The notes beneath the pieces were generated by a model. That model did not search any database. It was not told where the DNA came from and saw nothing but the letters and a program-made list of their open reading frames with translations. This document shows positions 29,701-36,229 of a stretch of DNA of 64,000 nucleotides, piece by piece. Source of the stretch: Patescibacteria group bacterium (GTDB taxonomy: Bacteria; Patescibacteriota; Minisyncoccia; Phycocordibacterales; BOKC01); contig BOKC01000001.1 of the NCBI GenBank assembly GCA_016860785.1, positions 1-64,000 of the forward strand, in the 5' to 3' direction. Both the position numbers and the translations under genes were made by a program. Positions within the stretch are counted from its first letter, which is position 1; the number at the start of each line of letters is the position of its first letter.

Positions 29701-29709
29701 AGACGCTAG
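26704..29709 (+). CDS. UvrD/RecB-like helicase fused to Fe-S PD-(D/E)XK nuclease
   Basis: A 1001-residue superfamily 1A helicase-nuclease. Walker A is AGPGTGKTQ near residue 30, motif II reads DEHQDANRAQ near residue 254 (the usual DEFQD is DEHQD), and VALTRAKREIFLSFS is motif VI. After residue ~735 a RecB/AddB-type nuclease begins: LECPWKYFFEN, GTAVHLAFEEFF and the catalytic VDYKTSK. Its first cysteine (near 750) and three C-terminal cysteines in CSDSHCKYC (about 983-991) fit the four-cysteine iron-sulphur staple of AddB and Cas4 nucleases. The single chain could process double-strand breaks in place of AddAB or RecBCD. The start at 26704 follows the promoter; an upstream TTG at 26677 lies within it. 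Confidence 0.92.
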   Translation: MFSKFKTYYDKLNPEQRRAVDAIEGPVMVIAGPGTGKTQVLGLRIANILRKTDTPPDGILALTFTESGVYSMRGRLVEIIGADAYRVNIFTFHSFCNEVIRSYPDFFPRVVGGNTASEVEQIQILEEIIDNSNFDKIKPFGNPIFYIKPILSVIRELKRENIGVSDFKKSILDYEKRNRPETSSSLKRKSIEDEDSEHLRKNRELCEVYERYEKALHERSLYDYEDMILEVVRALGKNKKLLAELQEQYLYILADEHQDANRAQNRILELLLGFHKSPNIFIVGDEKQAIFRFQGASLENFLYFKEIYPDALILTLEKNYRSPQGILDASHSLIEKNSVNDPMLRRRLVSVSDPLSNNPKIFLREFSKPIFEESFIAEDISKKIKSGIKPSSIGVFYRDNNDVFSIANALQKKGVPFEIYSGQRLFLDENIRKILSLLRAIDRFGDDELLAETLFIDFLNIDILDVFKILEYCRRKKISLHDCLRSPKILEKINLEDQKNILSFYELLKDLSRKADNQNLMDFLENLIERSGYIKFALSNKNSWEELNKLEAFFGQARKLAQNHKDAKLSDFVSFLNLLKRYDVFLKVPDSYGPKKEAVNLMTAHSAKGLEFDYVYITGLFDGHWGHRKRRKNFNLPIDVFLEVGLEDERRLFYVALTRAKREIFLSFSREDQNQKLRLPSQFISEINPKLVKEIKTASLESEFLKKVVLKKPVKKPAENDIFKDEVFLANMFFDQGLSVSALNNYLECPWKYFFENLLRLPKAPNKNQMYGTAVHLAFEEFFKRYRNNEKPNSKDLIVFFENALRRQSLDKNDYEDALKKGRKSLSAYYDFYKNSWPKNIKTEFTINGVILGEVKIGSKKRELVLRGKLDKLEFIGVSDREVNVVDYKTSKPKSRNDILGKTKHSSGNLYRQLVFYKLLLNQFADGRYKMVSGEIDFIEPNQTGRFKKEKFFIGDNEVEDLVSLAKEKATEIATLSFWDKTCSDSHCKYCLLKKSVVSRR

Positions 29710-30393
29710 TTAGATATTTTTTAGCGCTTCCTCCACGACTTGCTTGGCGCTTTCGTAAGGTAGGGCACCCGGAATAACTGCCATCGGTTCATTTTTAGCG
29801 TTTACAATCAAAGTGTAAGGTGTGCCTTGCGCACCGGCATTTGCGGCATTTTGTCTTTCAGCCAAAATCTTTTCTTCAAATTTTCTGCTTTCTTGGCATG
29901 TTCTGAATTTTTCCATATCTAGCCCTACTCCTTTTGCAACAGTTTCTATCGAAGCACCCACAGGAAATCTAGCGTTGTCGTTTTTAGCGGTAAACATGGC
30001 GTCAATAAATTTCCAGAACATTTCATCTCCTCCTTGGTCGGCGGCGCATTCCGTAGCATGGGCTTCAGTGACTGATTCGGATCCCAATATTGCAAAGTGA
30101 CGATAGACCCAAGCTACTTTGCCTTCCGGCGCGAATTCAGCCATCAACATTTTCATTGTTTGGTGGAAGGCTCGGCAATAAGGGCATTGGGTATCAGAAT
30201 ACTCGACAAGTTTTATTGGAGCACTCGGGTTACCAAATATGTGATCACCCTCACTAACGGGGCTCATCTTTTCGAAAGAGGGCTCTTCAGCGTCATTACT
30301 TACTCTGTCACCATTTCCTCCAAAATATAAAGCTCCGGCTATCAATCCTCCGGCAATGATTATTGCCAAAGGCAGAAAAATTTTATTTTGCAT
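29710..30393 (-). CDS. Membrane-anchored DsbA-family thiol oxidoreductase
   Basis: Extracytoplasmic thioredoxin-fold protein of 227 residues. An N-terminal helix (FLPLAIIIAGGLIAGALYF) anchors or exports it. The active site is CPYC, C70 and C73, after VEYSDTQ, and the cis-proline loop is GAQGTPYTLIV. A second cysteine pair (C in ATECAAD and in FRTCQES) lies in the helical insert. The family introduces or moves disulphides in exported proteins. Several secreted proteins in this window have conserved cysteines (39942, 43965 and 44444) and are plausible substrates. It is convergent with the helicase-nuclease, one base apart. Confidence 0.9.
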   Translation of the reverse strand: MQNKIFLPLAIIIAGGLIAGALYFGGNGDRVSNDAEEPSFEKMSPVSEGDHIFGNPSAPIKLVEYSDTQCPYCRAFHQTMKMLMAEFAPEGKVAWVYRHFAILGSESVTEAHATECAADQGGDEMFWKFIDAMFTAKNDNARFPVGASIETVAKGVGLDMEKFRTCQESRKFEEKILAERQNAANAGAQGTPYTLIVNAKNEPMAVIPGALPYESAKQVVEEALKNI

Positions 30394-30474
30394 AGTTTTT
30401 ATTTATTTAAATTTTAAAAGGTAAACGAATCTTATCATACAAAAAAATAAAGTCCATTTTGGTGTTTTAGCCGT

Positions 30475-31050
30475 TTAAAACGGCAGTGCCCCAGTTGTTC
30501 CGTTTTGTTCAGATTCTTGCCAGCTTTTAACATCTAGCTTAATTTCCATAATTTTGCCACCCTCGGCAAATTTGAGTTCGCTGTTTTTTAATGCATATTC
30601 GTAGATTTCTTTGGTAATTTTTACATCATCAAGGCAGTATTTTTTGACTTTTTCAACCTCACCTTTTTTCCACCACTCGGTAGCTTGCAGTCCAAAACCT
30701 GATTTTCTAATTCCCAACGTACCTTCGGCAATTTGATCAAGCTTCATGCGTCTTCCGAAACTTTCTTTTATCTCTTTCAGAATATCCAAACTTTTGATTT
30801 TAGTCAGGTCTCCCGGATAATATTTGTTTAAGAGCGGGATATCAAAGTGGTCGCTGTTAAAGCCGATTAACAGATTGGCACGGCTTAAAATTGGCCACAG
30901 TTTGTTAAATTCTTCTTCTAAAAAAGTTTTATATTCTCCGCTTCGGTAATCGTATATTCCGACGACCGAAATATCCAGCGCCGCCGGGTTTCTTTCGCCG
31001 ACATCAGAAAATATATTTTTGGTTTCAATATCAAAAACAATCTTGGACAT
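30475..31050 (-). CDS. DEDD-type 3'-5' exonuclease (RNase H-like)
   Basis: A 191-residue RNase H-fold exonuclease. The three exonuclease motifs are visible: FDIETK near the start, LLIGFNSDHFDIPLLN in the middle and YCLDDVKITKEIYEYA later. Together they supply the four metal-binding acids of the DEDD superfamily. It resembles the stand-alone YprB/DnaQ-like ribonuclease H-like group rather than a polymerase-linked proofreader. DnaE here retains a PHP domain, so this enzyme might assist proofreading or repair; that is inference. It lies 15 bases downstream of hisS and is probably co-transcribed. Confidence 0.82.
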   Translation of the reverse strand: MSKIVFDIETKNIFSDVGERNPAALDISVVGIYDYRSGEYKTFLEEEFNKLWPILSRANLLIGFNSDHFDIPLLNKYYPGDLTKIKSLDILKEIKESFGRRMKLDQIAEGTLGIRKSGFGLQATEWWKKGEVEKVKKYCLDDVKITKEIYEYALKNSELKFAEGGKIMEIKLDVKSWQESEQNGTTGALPF

Positions 31051-31065
31051 AAGAATTCGGATTTT

Positions 31066-32358
31066 TTAGCTCAAATTTTTCTTTACAAAATCTGCTATTT
31101 CTCCCGCGCTTAAATCTGTTTCCTCTCCGCTTTCAAGATTCTTAACCTTAAATCTGTTTGATTTTATCTCATTTTCTCCGAGACAGACAATGAAAGGTAT
31201 TTTCTTTTTAGCTGCAGTTTTTATCTGGTCACCGGTTTTTTTGGTGGTTAAATCTACTGCTGAATTTATTCCTTGTTTTCTTAAATCTTGGGCAAGTCTA
31301 TTTGCTTCATCAGTAAATTTCTGATCAAGTCGGCAAATATAGATTTGAGTCTGACTTCTGTAATCAGGAAGCAGGTTGTGGGTTTCTAGAAAATCAAGCA
31401 GGGTTACATCTCCGGCGCCAAAGCCCACTGCCGGTATGCTTGCCTCACCAAAAATTTGCAGAAGTTCGTCAAATCGTCCGCCACCAAATAGTGATCGGCT
31501 GTTTTTAGGATTGGTATCAAATATTTCAAAAATCGTGCTGGTGTAATAATCAAAACCTCGCATCAGATTTTGATTGAACTCAATGTTTTTGATTCCGAAC
31601 TTGTATAGTCCGTCGATTAGTGTGGTCAATTCTTTGATTTCCGGACTTTGTTCCCCGAGTAGATCAGTCATTTTTTTATTTGAATCCATGATCTCTATAA
31701 ATCTTTCAGCTTTTTCTTGTAGTAGAGTTTCTGCTGCGGTTTTAAATTCGTTTTCCGAAATTTTGTCTCTTTTGTCTATAACTTTTGAGATTTTATATTT
31801 TTGTTCAGAATTAAGGCCGAGTTTTTCAAAAGTCATTTCGGCGACCTTTCTGTTATTGATGATTATTTTGAAATCCTCATCTTTGGCGCCAAGGTTTTTT
31901 AGAAGTGAGTAGGCCAGTATTAAAATTTCCAAATCGGCCTCTCTCGGCTCTCCACCAAAAATATCGACATTTAGTTGGAAGTGTTCTCTCAAGCGACCTC
32001 TTTGAGTATTTTCGTATCGGAAGAGGTTGGGGATTGAGTACCAGCGTAAGGGGAAAGTCAAATCCCTTTTTCTTTTTGCCACCATTCTGGCCAAAGTCGG
32101 CGTCATCTCTGGGCGCAGTGTTACCTCTCTTTCTCCACGGTCTAAAAAAGTATAGGTTTGCTCATTAACTATTTCTTCACCACTTTTGGCGCGATAGAGT
32201 TCGGCCGGCTCAAGAATCGAAGCCCCGTATTCTTCGTAGCCAAAACTTTCTACCGTTTCTCTCATTTTTTGGAAGAGGTATTTCTGAATAAATAAGTCCT
32301 CGGGATAAAAATCCCGGACCCCTTTGTATGGTTCGGTGTTAACCATTTTTTTGCTCAT
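31066..32358 (-). CDS. hisS: Histidyl-tRNA synthetase
   Basis: Class II aminoacyl-tRNA synthetase, 430 residues. KGVRDFYPEDLFIQ starts the class II core. Motif 2 is RYENTQRGRLREHFQLNVDIFG, the histidine-specific segment is GFDYYTSTIFEIF, and motif 3 is PAVGFGAGDV. The C-terminal anticodon-binding domain follows (QIYICRLDQKF to GEIADFVKKNL). The ATG at 32358 is nine bases downstream of a TGA-TATTAT extended -10 box; a second ATG four codons later is possible. Normal length. Confidence 0.96.
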   Translation of the reverse strand: MSKKMVNTEPYKGVRDFYPEDLFIQKYLFQKMRETVESFGYEEYGASILEPAELYRAKSGEEIVNEQTYTFLDRGEREVTLRPEMTPTLARMVAKRKRDLTFPLRWYSIPNLFRYENTQRGRLREHFQLNVDIFGGEPREADLEILILAYSLLKNLGAKDEDFKIIINNRKVAEMTFEKLGLNSEQKYKISKVIDKRDKISENEFKTAAETLLQEKAERFIEIMDSNKKMTDLLGEQSPEIKELTTLIDGLYKFGIKNIEFNQNLMRGFDYYTSTIFEIFDTNPKNSRSLFGGGRFDELLQIFGEASIPAVGFGAGDVTLLDFLETHNLLPDYRSQTQIYICRLDQKFTDEANRLAQDLRKQGINSAVDLTTKKTGDQIKTAAKKKIPFIVCLGENEIKSNRFKVKNLESGEETDLSAGEIADFVKKNLS

Positions 32359-32367
32359 TTGTCGTCT

Positions 32368-32373
32368 ATAATA
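32368..32373 (-). promoter_or_regulatory. Extended -10 box of hisS (TGA-TATTAT)
   Basis: On the minus strand the box ends nine bases before the hisS ATG, without a ribosome site between. Confidence 0.65.
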
Positions 32374-32477
32374 TCACTTTGCCTATTTCCGGCAAATCGT
32401 TGATTATTGATTTATGGTATATAATTGTAGAATGTTTTAGTCATAGTTTTCGTTTTTTATTAGTTTTAATTTTTAAT

Positions 32478-32858
32478 ATGAGTATTATGAACATTGTTTT
32501 AAATTGGTTGATTTCTGCCGTAATTATTCTGGCAATTGCTTATATTTTGCCGGGTGTTACAGTCGCCACTTTTTGGGTAGCTTTAGTCGTAGCTTTAGTT
32601 CTGGGCTTGATAAATGCTTTCATTAGGCCGATTGTTATTTTATTGACTCTGCCGATTAACATTCTGACTCTTGGGCTCTTTACTTTAGTCATAGACACCA
32701 TTCTTGTTATCTTGGCAGCTTGGATTGTTGAGGGCTTTAGTATTGATAGTTTTTGGTGGGCGCTTGTCTTTGCGCTCGTGCTTTGGTTGGTTAATTCTTT
32801 TGTCAAAAAGACCGCTAAAAATAAAGCCATAAGTTTTAACGACAATTCAGCTAAATAA
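32478..32858 (+). CDS. Phage holin family IV-like four-helix membrane protein
   Basis: A 126-residue membrane protein starting at MSIMNIVLNW, with four hydrophobic segments. It has the family pattern of a first helix pair with ILPGVTVATFWVAL, then GLINAFIRPIVILLTLPINILTLGLFTLVID and a final FWWALVFALVLWLVNSF. This is the small membrane protein family labelled mycobacterial-type phage holin (superfamily IV), found in many bacteria outside prophages. There is no phage context here, so holin activity should not be assumed. An alternative start is the ATG at 32487. Confidence 0.85.
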   Translation: MSIMNIVLNWLISAVIILAIAYILPGVTVATFWVALVVALVLGLINAFIRPIVILLTLPINILTLGLFTLVIDTILVILAAWIVEGFSIDSFWWALVFALVLWLVNSFVKKTAKNKAISFNDNSAK

Positions 32859-32918
32859 ATCTTCCCGCCTTAAGGTTTCGGTGGTAAGTATCTCTGTCAT
32901 TAAATTTGAGTTTTGAAA

Positions 32919-32954
32919 GAGCCCCGCTGACGTGTTTACACGCCAGCGGGGCTC
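32919..32954 (-). terminator. Strong hairpin ending the 55-residue minus-strand gene
   Basis: GAGCCCCGCTG pairs with CAGCGGGGCTC, extended by an inner CGTG/CACG pairing. On the minus strand it is followed by TTTCAAAACTCAAATTT, a poor but AT-rich tail. Confidence 0.65.
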
Positions 32955-32972
32955 GAAGAAAGAGCTTGACAG

Positions 32973-33140
32973 CTACAGGCCGGCCGAAATTGTCCGGTCG
33001 TGCGGATCAATCCGCACTGTTCTAGACCTGTCTGGTCTTTTCGTTTTCTCTCCACCCCTGTTCTTAAGTCCCCCTTTCTTTTCCTCTCTCTTGCGGTCAT
33101 TGGGCGGTTTGGACTTTGTGCCGTCTTTGGCCTGGTCCAC
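32973..33140 (-). CDS. Small basic, highly charged orphan protein (55 residues)
   Basis: A GTG at 33140 lies six bases after AGGAG on the minus strand and opens a 55-codon frame ending in TAG at 32973, just before a strong hairpin. The product starts MDQAKDGTKSKPPND and is dominated by Lys, Arg, Glu and Gly, ending in RTVRIDPHDRTISAGL. It looks intrinsically disordered and nucleic-acid-binding. An overlapping ATG frame of 25 codons starts at about 33173 but lacks a good ribosome site. The strong Shine-Dalgarno sequence plus terminator matches the other orphan units of this window. Confidence 0.6.
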   Translation of the reverse strand: MDQAKDGTKSKPPNDRKREEKKGGLKNRGGEKTKRPDRSRTVRIDPHDRTISAGL

Positions 33141-33254
33141 GAGTCGCTCCTTTCTTTTGTCGTCTTGTTTCCATCCTTAAATTTATAATTTAATTTTGGT
33201 TGTGTCCAGGAAAATTTCCACAGTTTTTTTCAACCTCCTATAAATTTTTTGTGA

Positions 33255-33260
33255 TATTAT
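33255..33260 (+). promoter_or_regulatory. Extended -10 box (TGA-TATTAT) of the 85-residue gene
   Basis: It ends seven bases before the ATG at 33268; there is no ribosome site, so the message is probably leaderless. Confidence 0.6.
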
Positions 33261-33267
33261 TCATAAT

Positions 33268-33525
33268 ATGGAAGAGGGGACTTTAGAAAATTCTCTGAAT
33301 TTTAACTTGGGTTTCCCGAGCTCGAGCTTTGTTGTAAACAGTGATTTCTTGTGGCTCATTTTGTCTGTAGTTTTTTTAGTTTTTCTAGTTTTAAGCTTAA
33401 TTCTTATTTTCCACTGGAATAAATTTGGTTTGCACGCTACTGCCGTTGGTACAGCTGAGATAGTTTATTTTTCTGTTTCTGCTTTTCTTATTCTCGGCGC
33501 TGTCGCTTCTATCTTGTTGTTTTAG
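33268..33525 (+). CDS. Two-helix membrane protein
   Basis: An 85-residue protein with two clear membrane helices, FLWLILSVVFLVFLVLSLILIFHW and IVYFSVSAFLILGAVASILLF, linked by a short loop. No family recognised. It is 14 bases upstream of the PH-domain membrane protein and probably shares its transcript, so the two may act together at the membrane. Confidence 0.7.
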   Translation: MEEGTLENSLNFNLGFPSSSFVVNSDFLWLILSVVFLVFLVLSLILIFHWNKFGLHATAVGTAEIVYFSVSAFLILGAVASILLF

Positions 33526-33539
33526 AAAAATGATTAAAT

Positions 33540-34094
33540 ATGTTTAAACTTGATTCAGACGAGAAGGTGGTTTTGGAGCTTCGCAAGCACTGGTTTGTAA
33601 TTTTTGTCCAGGGTTTTATATTGTCTATAATTGCTTTATTGCCCGGCATTTTGGTGTTTGTGGTTTTGAAATTTTTCCCAACTATCAAACAAATTGATTT
33701 TGGCGGAAGTCTGGTCTATCTTTTTTCTTTCGGATATTTTATTTGGCTTCTTATTTTGTGGCTAATATTTTTTCTTGAATGGACCGACTATTATCTAGAT
33801 GTTTGGTATGTAACTCCAACCAGAATTATTGCTATTGAACAAAAAGGCCTTTTTCGGCGAGAAACTATAAACCTGCGCTTTGAAAAAGTTCAAGATGCGA
33901 CAGTGGAAATCAGCGGTATCATCCCGACCTTTTTGGGATTTGGTGAAATTCATGTTCAAACTGCCGGCGCTGGACGAGAAATTATACTGAAAGACGCAAA
34001 AAATCCTCACGAGGCGAAGAAGATTATTCTTGACCTCCATTCAAAAATTCTTGAGAAAGAAAGCGGTCATGACCATTTGGTCCGTCATGAATAG
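33540..34094 (+). CDS. Membrane protein with bacterial PH domain
   Basis: A 184-residue protein. Two membrane helices (FVIFVQGFILSIIALLPGILVF and LFSFGYFIWLLILWLIFFLEW) are followed by a bPH2/YdbS-like pleckstrin-homology fold. That fold includes YVTPTRIIAIEQKGLFRRETINL, VQDATVEISGIIPTFLGFGEI and a C-terminal helix. The W-x-T/V-x-x-R-I-I pattern followed by KGLF is characteristic of the family. Function in this family is generally unknown; a role in membrane stress or secretion has been proposed for some members. Confidence 0.85.
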   Translation: MFKLDSDEKVVLELRKHWFVIFVQGFILSIIALLPGILVFVVLKFFPTIKQIDFGGSLVYLFSFGYFIWLLILWLIFFLEWTDYYLDVWYVTPTRIIAIEQKGLFRRETINLRFEKVQDATVEISGIIPTFLGFGEIHVQTAGAGREIILKDAKNPHEAKKIILDLHSKILEKESGHDHLVRHE

Positions 34095-34141
34095 TTCCGT
34101 TTAGGACTTGATTTTTGTCCGACTTTTGCCATTCTTTAGTA

Positions 34142-34735
34142 ATGGAATTTGAATTTAAAGGTAAAACTCTGTCGTTTGATCCCAATAAGCCGAGAAACCG
34201 ACCGGATTATTTGAAATGGATGTCTGACGAAGAGGTAAAAAAGTATCTGGATGGTCGTAAGTTGAATTTTGGCGTCTTAATAGCCAACCTTCTTTATGAT
34301 AATAATGCCGGAAATATAATTCGTACCGCCAACGCTTTTGGGGCGAAAGAAATTATTCTCTACGGCCGGAAAAAATTTGATCGGCGGGCAAGTGTTGGCA
34401 CCGAGTTTTATATGAAGTTTAAGCACGTCAAATTTATTGAAGACTTGGATGAAATTTTTTCCGGCTACGACTTGGCGGTGGCGGCCGAAAACACGGAAGA
34501 TTCAACGACGCTTAATGAATTTGAATGGGACGTTTCAAAAAAGACCTTACTTGTCTTTGGCCAAGAGAGCGATGGTATTCCTAAAGAAGTTTTGGAGAGG
34601 TGTGATTATAAAGTCCAAATTATCCAATTTGGTAGTGTCCGCTCACTTAACGTTTCAGTCGCCGCCGGAATAGTAATGCATGACTATTGCTTGAAAACCG
34701 GCGCACTCGATAAATTTAAAAAACAAACGTTCTAG
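34142..34735 (+). CDS. SpoU/TrmH-family RNA 2'-O-methyltransferase
   Basis: A 197-residue SPOUT methyltransferase starting at MEFEFKGKTLSF. The three SpoU motifs are visible: LLYDNNAGNIIRTANAFGAKEIIL, LLVFGQESDGIPKEVLERCD and SLNVSVAAGIVMHDY. The N-terminal ~45 residues form a short extra segment that may help bind RNA. Substrate (tRNA or rRNA ribose) cannot be assigned from sequence. A nine-residue extension from 34115 lacks support. It is convergent with uppP, overlapping by four bases. Confidence 0.9.
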   Translation: MEFEFKGKTLSFDPNKPRNRPDYLKWMSDEEVKKYLDGRKLNFGVLIANLLYDNNAGNIIRTANAFGAKEIILYGRKKFDRRASVGTEFYMKFKHVKFIEDLDEIFSGYDLAVAAENTEDSTTLNEFEWDVSKKTLLVFGQESDGIPKEVLERCDYKVQIIQFGSVRSLNVSVAAGIVMHDYCLKTGALDKFKKQTF

Positions 34736-35526
34736 AGAAAATTTGCGATTAAAAGCAAGATTCCGAAAAAGATAGCAAAATAACCAAAATTTATTTTTCT
34801 CGCTAGTCTAAGGAGTATGTCAATTGTCAGTATGCCGGCGAGAAAGGAGACGATGAGTGCGACAATGAGTTCTAAAGACACGCTGAATGATCTAAAGTTT
34901 AAGAAAAGGTTGCCTAAAAAAACTATAGGTAAACTCAAAAGGAAACTCAAACGCAAAGCGGTTGTGTCATTAAATTTTTTCAAAAGCAGGGCGGAGACTG
35001 TCAATCCGGAGCGCGAAAGTCCCGGAACTACTGATAATCCTTGCATTATTCCCAAGGCAAGACCGTCCCAGATATTAAGATTTTTTTCTTCTTTCAGTCC
35101 GGTTTTTTTCGAGCTTAATTGTAAAGTTGCGGTTATAAAAAGCATCAGAGCGATTAGGGTATTTGCAAAGACACTGCCGAGCTTTAATTTTTCTTCAAAC
35201 CTACCGATAAATTGAAGTAGTAAAAATCCAAAAAGCCCGCTAACCAAGGTGACTATAAAAATAAATCTAAAAATTTTACGGTCTTCTTCTGAAGATTCTT
35301 TCGGACGAAAGGCGGTTTTGGTCAGATTGAAAACATCTTTTCTGAAATAAACCAAGGCCGAAAGAAAAGTCCCGAAGTGTAAAAAGAGCGCCAACCTGAT
35401 TAAGTCAACAATAGTTTTATCTCCAGAAAAAAAATTGCTTTTTATAGCAACAATCAATCCTTCTGAGCTGATTGGGATCCATTCAGCTAGTCCTTGAGCT
35501 AGACCTAAAATAACCGCTTCAAGCAT
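34732..35526 (-). CDS. uppP: Undecaprenyl-diphosphatase
   Basis: Integral membrane phosphatase that recycles the C55 lipid carrier for peptidoglycan and other envelope polymers. The 264-residue protein has about eight hydrophobic helices. It contains the two family motifs, GLAQGLAEWIPISSEGLIV at the N terminus and PGLSRSGLTVSALL in the second half. It belongs with murA, mrdA and the VanY-like peptidase in cell-wall synthesis. A TGA-TAAAAT extended -10 box ends six bases before the ATG, so the message is probably leaderless. Confidence 0.95.
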   Translation of the reverse strand: MLEAVILGLAQGLAEWIPISSEGLIVAIKSNFFSGDKTIVDLIRLALFLHFGTFLSALVYFRKDVFNLTKTAFRPKESSEEDRKIFRFIFIVTLVSGLFGFLLLQFIGRFEEKLKLGSVFANTLIALMLFITATLQLSSKKTGLKEEKNLNIWDGLALGIMQGLSVVPGLSRSGLTVSALLLKKFNDTTALRLSFLLSLPIVFLGNLFLNFRSFSVSLELIVALIVSFLAGILTIDILLRLARKINFGYFAIFFGILLLIANFL

Positions 35527-35532
35527 ACTTAA

Positions 35533-35538
35533 ATTTTA
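35533..35538 (-). promoter_or_regulatory. Extended -10 box of uppP (TGA-TAAAAT)
   Basis: It lies six bases upstream of the start codon at 35526 on the minus strand, with no ribosome site. Confidence 0.65.
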
Positions 35539-35557
35539 TCATAACTTTTTGCTGACT

Positions 35558-35586
35558 TTGCTTTAAATTACTCGTTTTGTTATAAA
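35558..35586 (+). promoter_or_regulatory. Promoter of the FabZ-like gene
   Basis: TTGCTT at 35558-35563 and TATAAA at 35581-35586, spacer 17 bases. AAGGAG at 35604-35609 then precedes the ATG by six bases. Confidence 0.55.
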
Positions 35587-35615
35587 TATGGCAGACAAAG
35601 CACAAGGAGAAGAAG

Positions 35616-36116
35616 ATGCTGAATGGCGAAAATCTGATGGAAATCTTCGAAAGGCAGATGGGGGCTGGTTTCAGGTTTGTGGATAAGGTGGTTAAGATTG
35701 ATGGGGAAGCAGGAACTATAATCACAACATTCGACTACTCGCTTGAAGGCGAATCCAAACCCTTCCTGCACGACCATTTTTTGGGTAGACCGGCCATGCC
35801 GCTTTCTCTCATCATTGAGATGATGGCACAGACCTGCGGTTTGTTTGTCGCAAGTGTTCTCGGAAACGGCAAGTGTTTCGTTGTCCGTTATGACAAGTGT
35901 CAGTCCGGTAGCGAGCTCGTTACTCCGCCGGTTCAGCTAGTTATCACAGCGAATTTGTTGAAAAGGTGGGGGCGGGGCACTAGAAGTATTTGGAAGTTTT
36001 TCGTTATGGTGGAAACTAATCAGGCGAAGAGTGTCGGCCAGGGCGAGATCACACTTTTCGCCGGAGTTAGTTCCTCAAGATCTTCGGAAGAGCTTCAAGA
36101 CGAGATTAGAGACTGA
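35616..36116 (+). CDS. FabZ-like hotdog-fold dehydratase
   Basis: A 166-residue hotdog-fold protein. The segment FLHDHFLGRPAMPLSLIIEM with AQ following matches the FabZ/FabA active-site pattern (GHFPG-P-MPG-x4-E-AQ). H54 and E68 have the same 14-residue spacing as the catalytic His and Glu of FabZ. The usual GHFPG is DHFLG and the MPG glycine is a leucine, so the substrate pocket differs. FabZ removes water from 3-hydroxyacyl-ACP in fatty-acid synthesis. An ACP gene of the same transcriptional style lies at 58304. No other fatty-acid synthesis gene is visible. It is a stand-alone unit with strong ribosome site and terminator. Confidence 0.8.
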   Translation: MLNGENLMEIFERQMGAGFRFVDKVVKIDGEAGTIITTFDYSLEGESKPFLHDHFLGRPAMPLSLIIEMMAQTCGLFVASVLGNGKCFVVRYDKCQSGSELVTPPVQLVITANLLKRWGRGTRSIWKFFVMVETNQAKSVGQGEITLFAGVSSSRSSEELQDEIRD

Positions 36117-36123
36117 AATCCCT

Positions 36124-36157
36124 CCCCGCGCCCACAAGGCGCGGGGATTTTGATTTT
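36124..36157 (+). terminator. Rho-independent terminator of the FabZ-like gene
   Basis: CCCCGCGCC pairs perfectly with GGCGCGGGG over a five-base loop, followed by ATTTTGATTTT. Confidence 0.9.
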
Positions 36158-36165
36158 ATATAGTC

Positions 36166-36186
36166 CCTCGGGGCTCTGCCCCGAGG
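36166..36186. repeat. Perfect GC-rich hairpin CCTCGGGG/CCCCGAGG
   Basis: An eight-base-pair stem with loop CTCTG between the FabZ terminator and the minus-strand RNA unit. The following bases to 36230 hold a GACG-AACTA-CGTC element and nothing coding. Confidence 0.7.
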
Positions 36187-36229
36187 TAATGTCGGAACCC
36201 TCCGCCAGCTGACGAACTACGTCGTTTAT

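Noticed and set aside
33098-33173. 25-codon ATG frame overlapping the 55-residue minus-strand gene
   Set aside because: Only a weak AAGG upstream, while the GTG frame has AAAGGAG with ideal spacing and ends next to the terminator.
35588-35686. 32-codon ATG frame overlapping the start of the FabZ-like gene
   Set aside because: No ribosome site and no hydrophobic or domain pattern; the FabZ start has AAGGAG at the right spacing.
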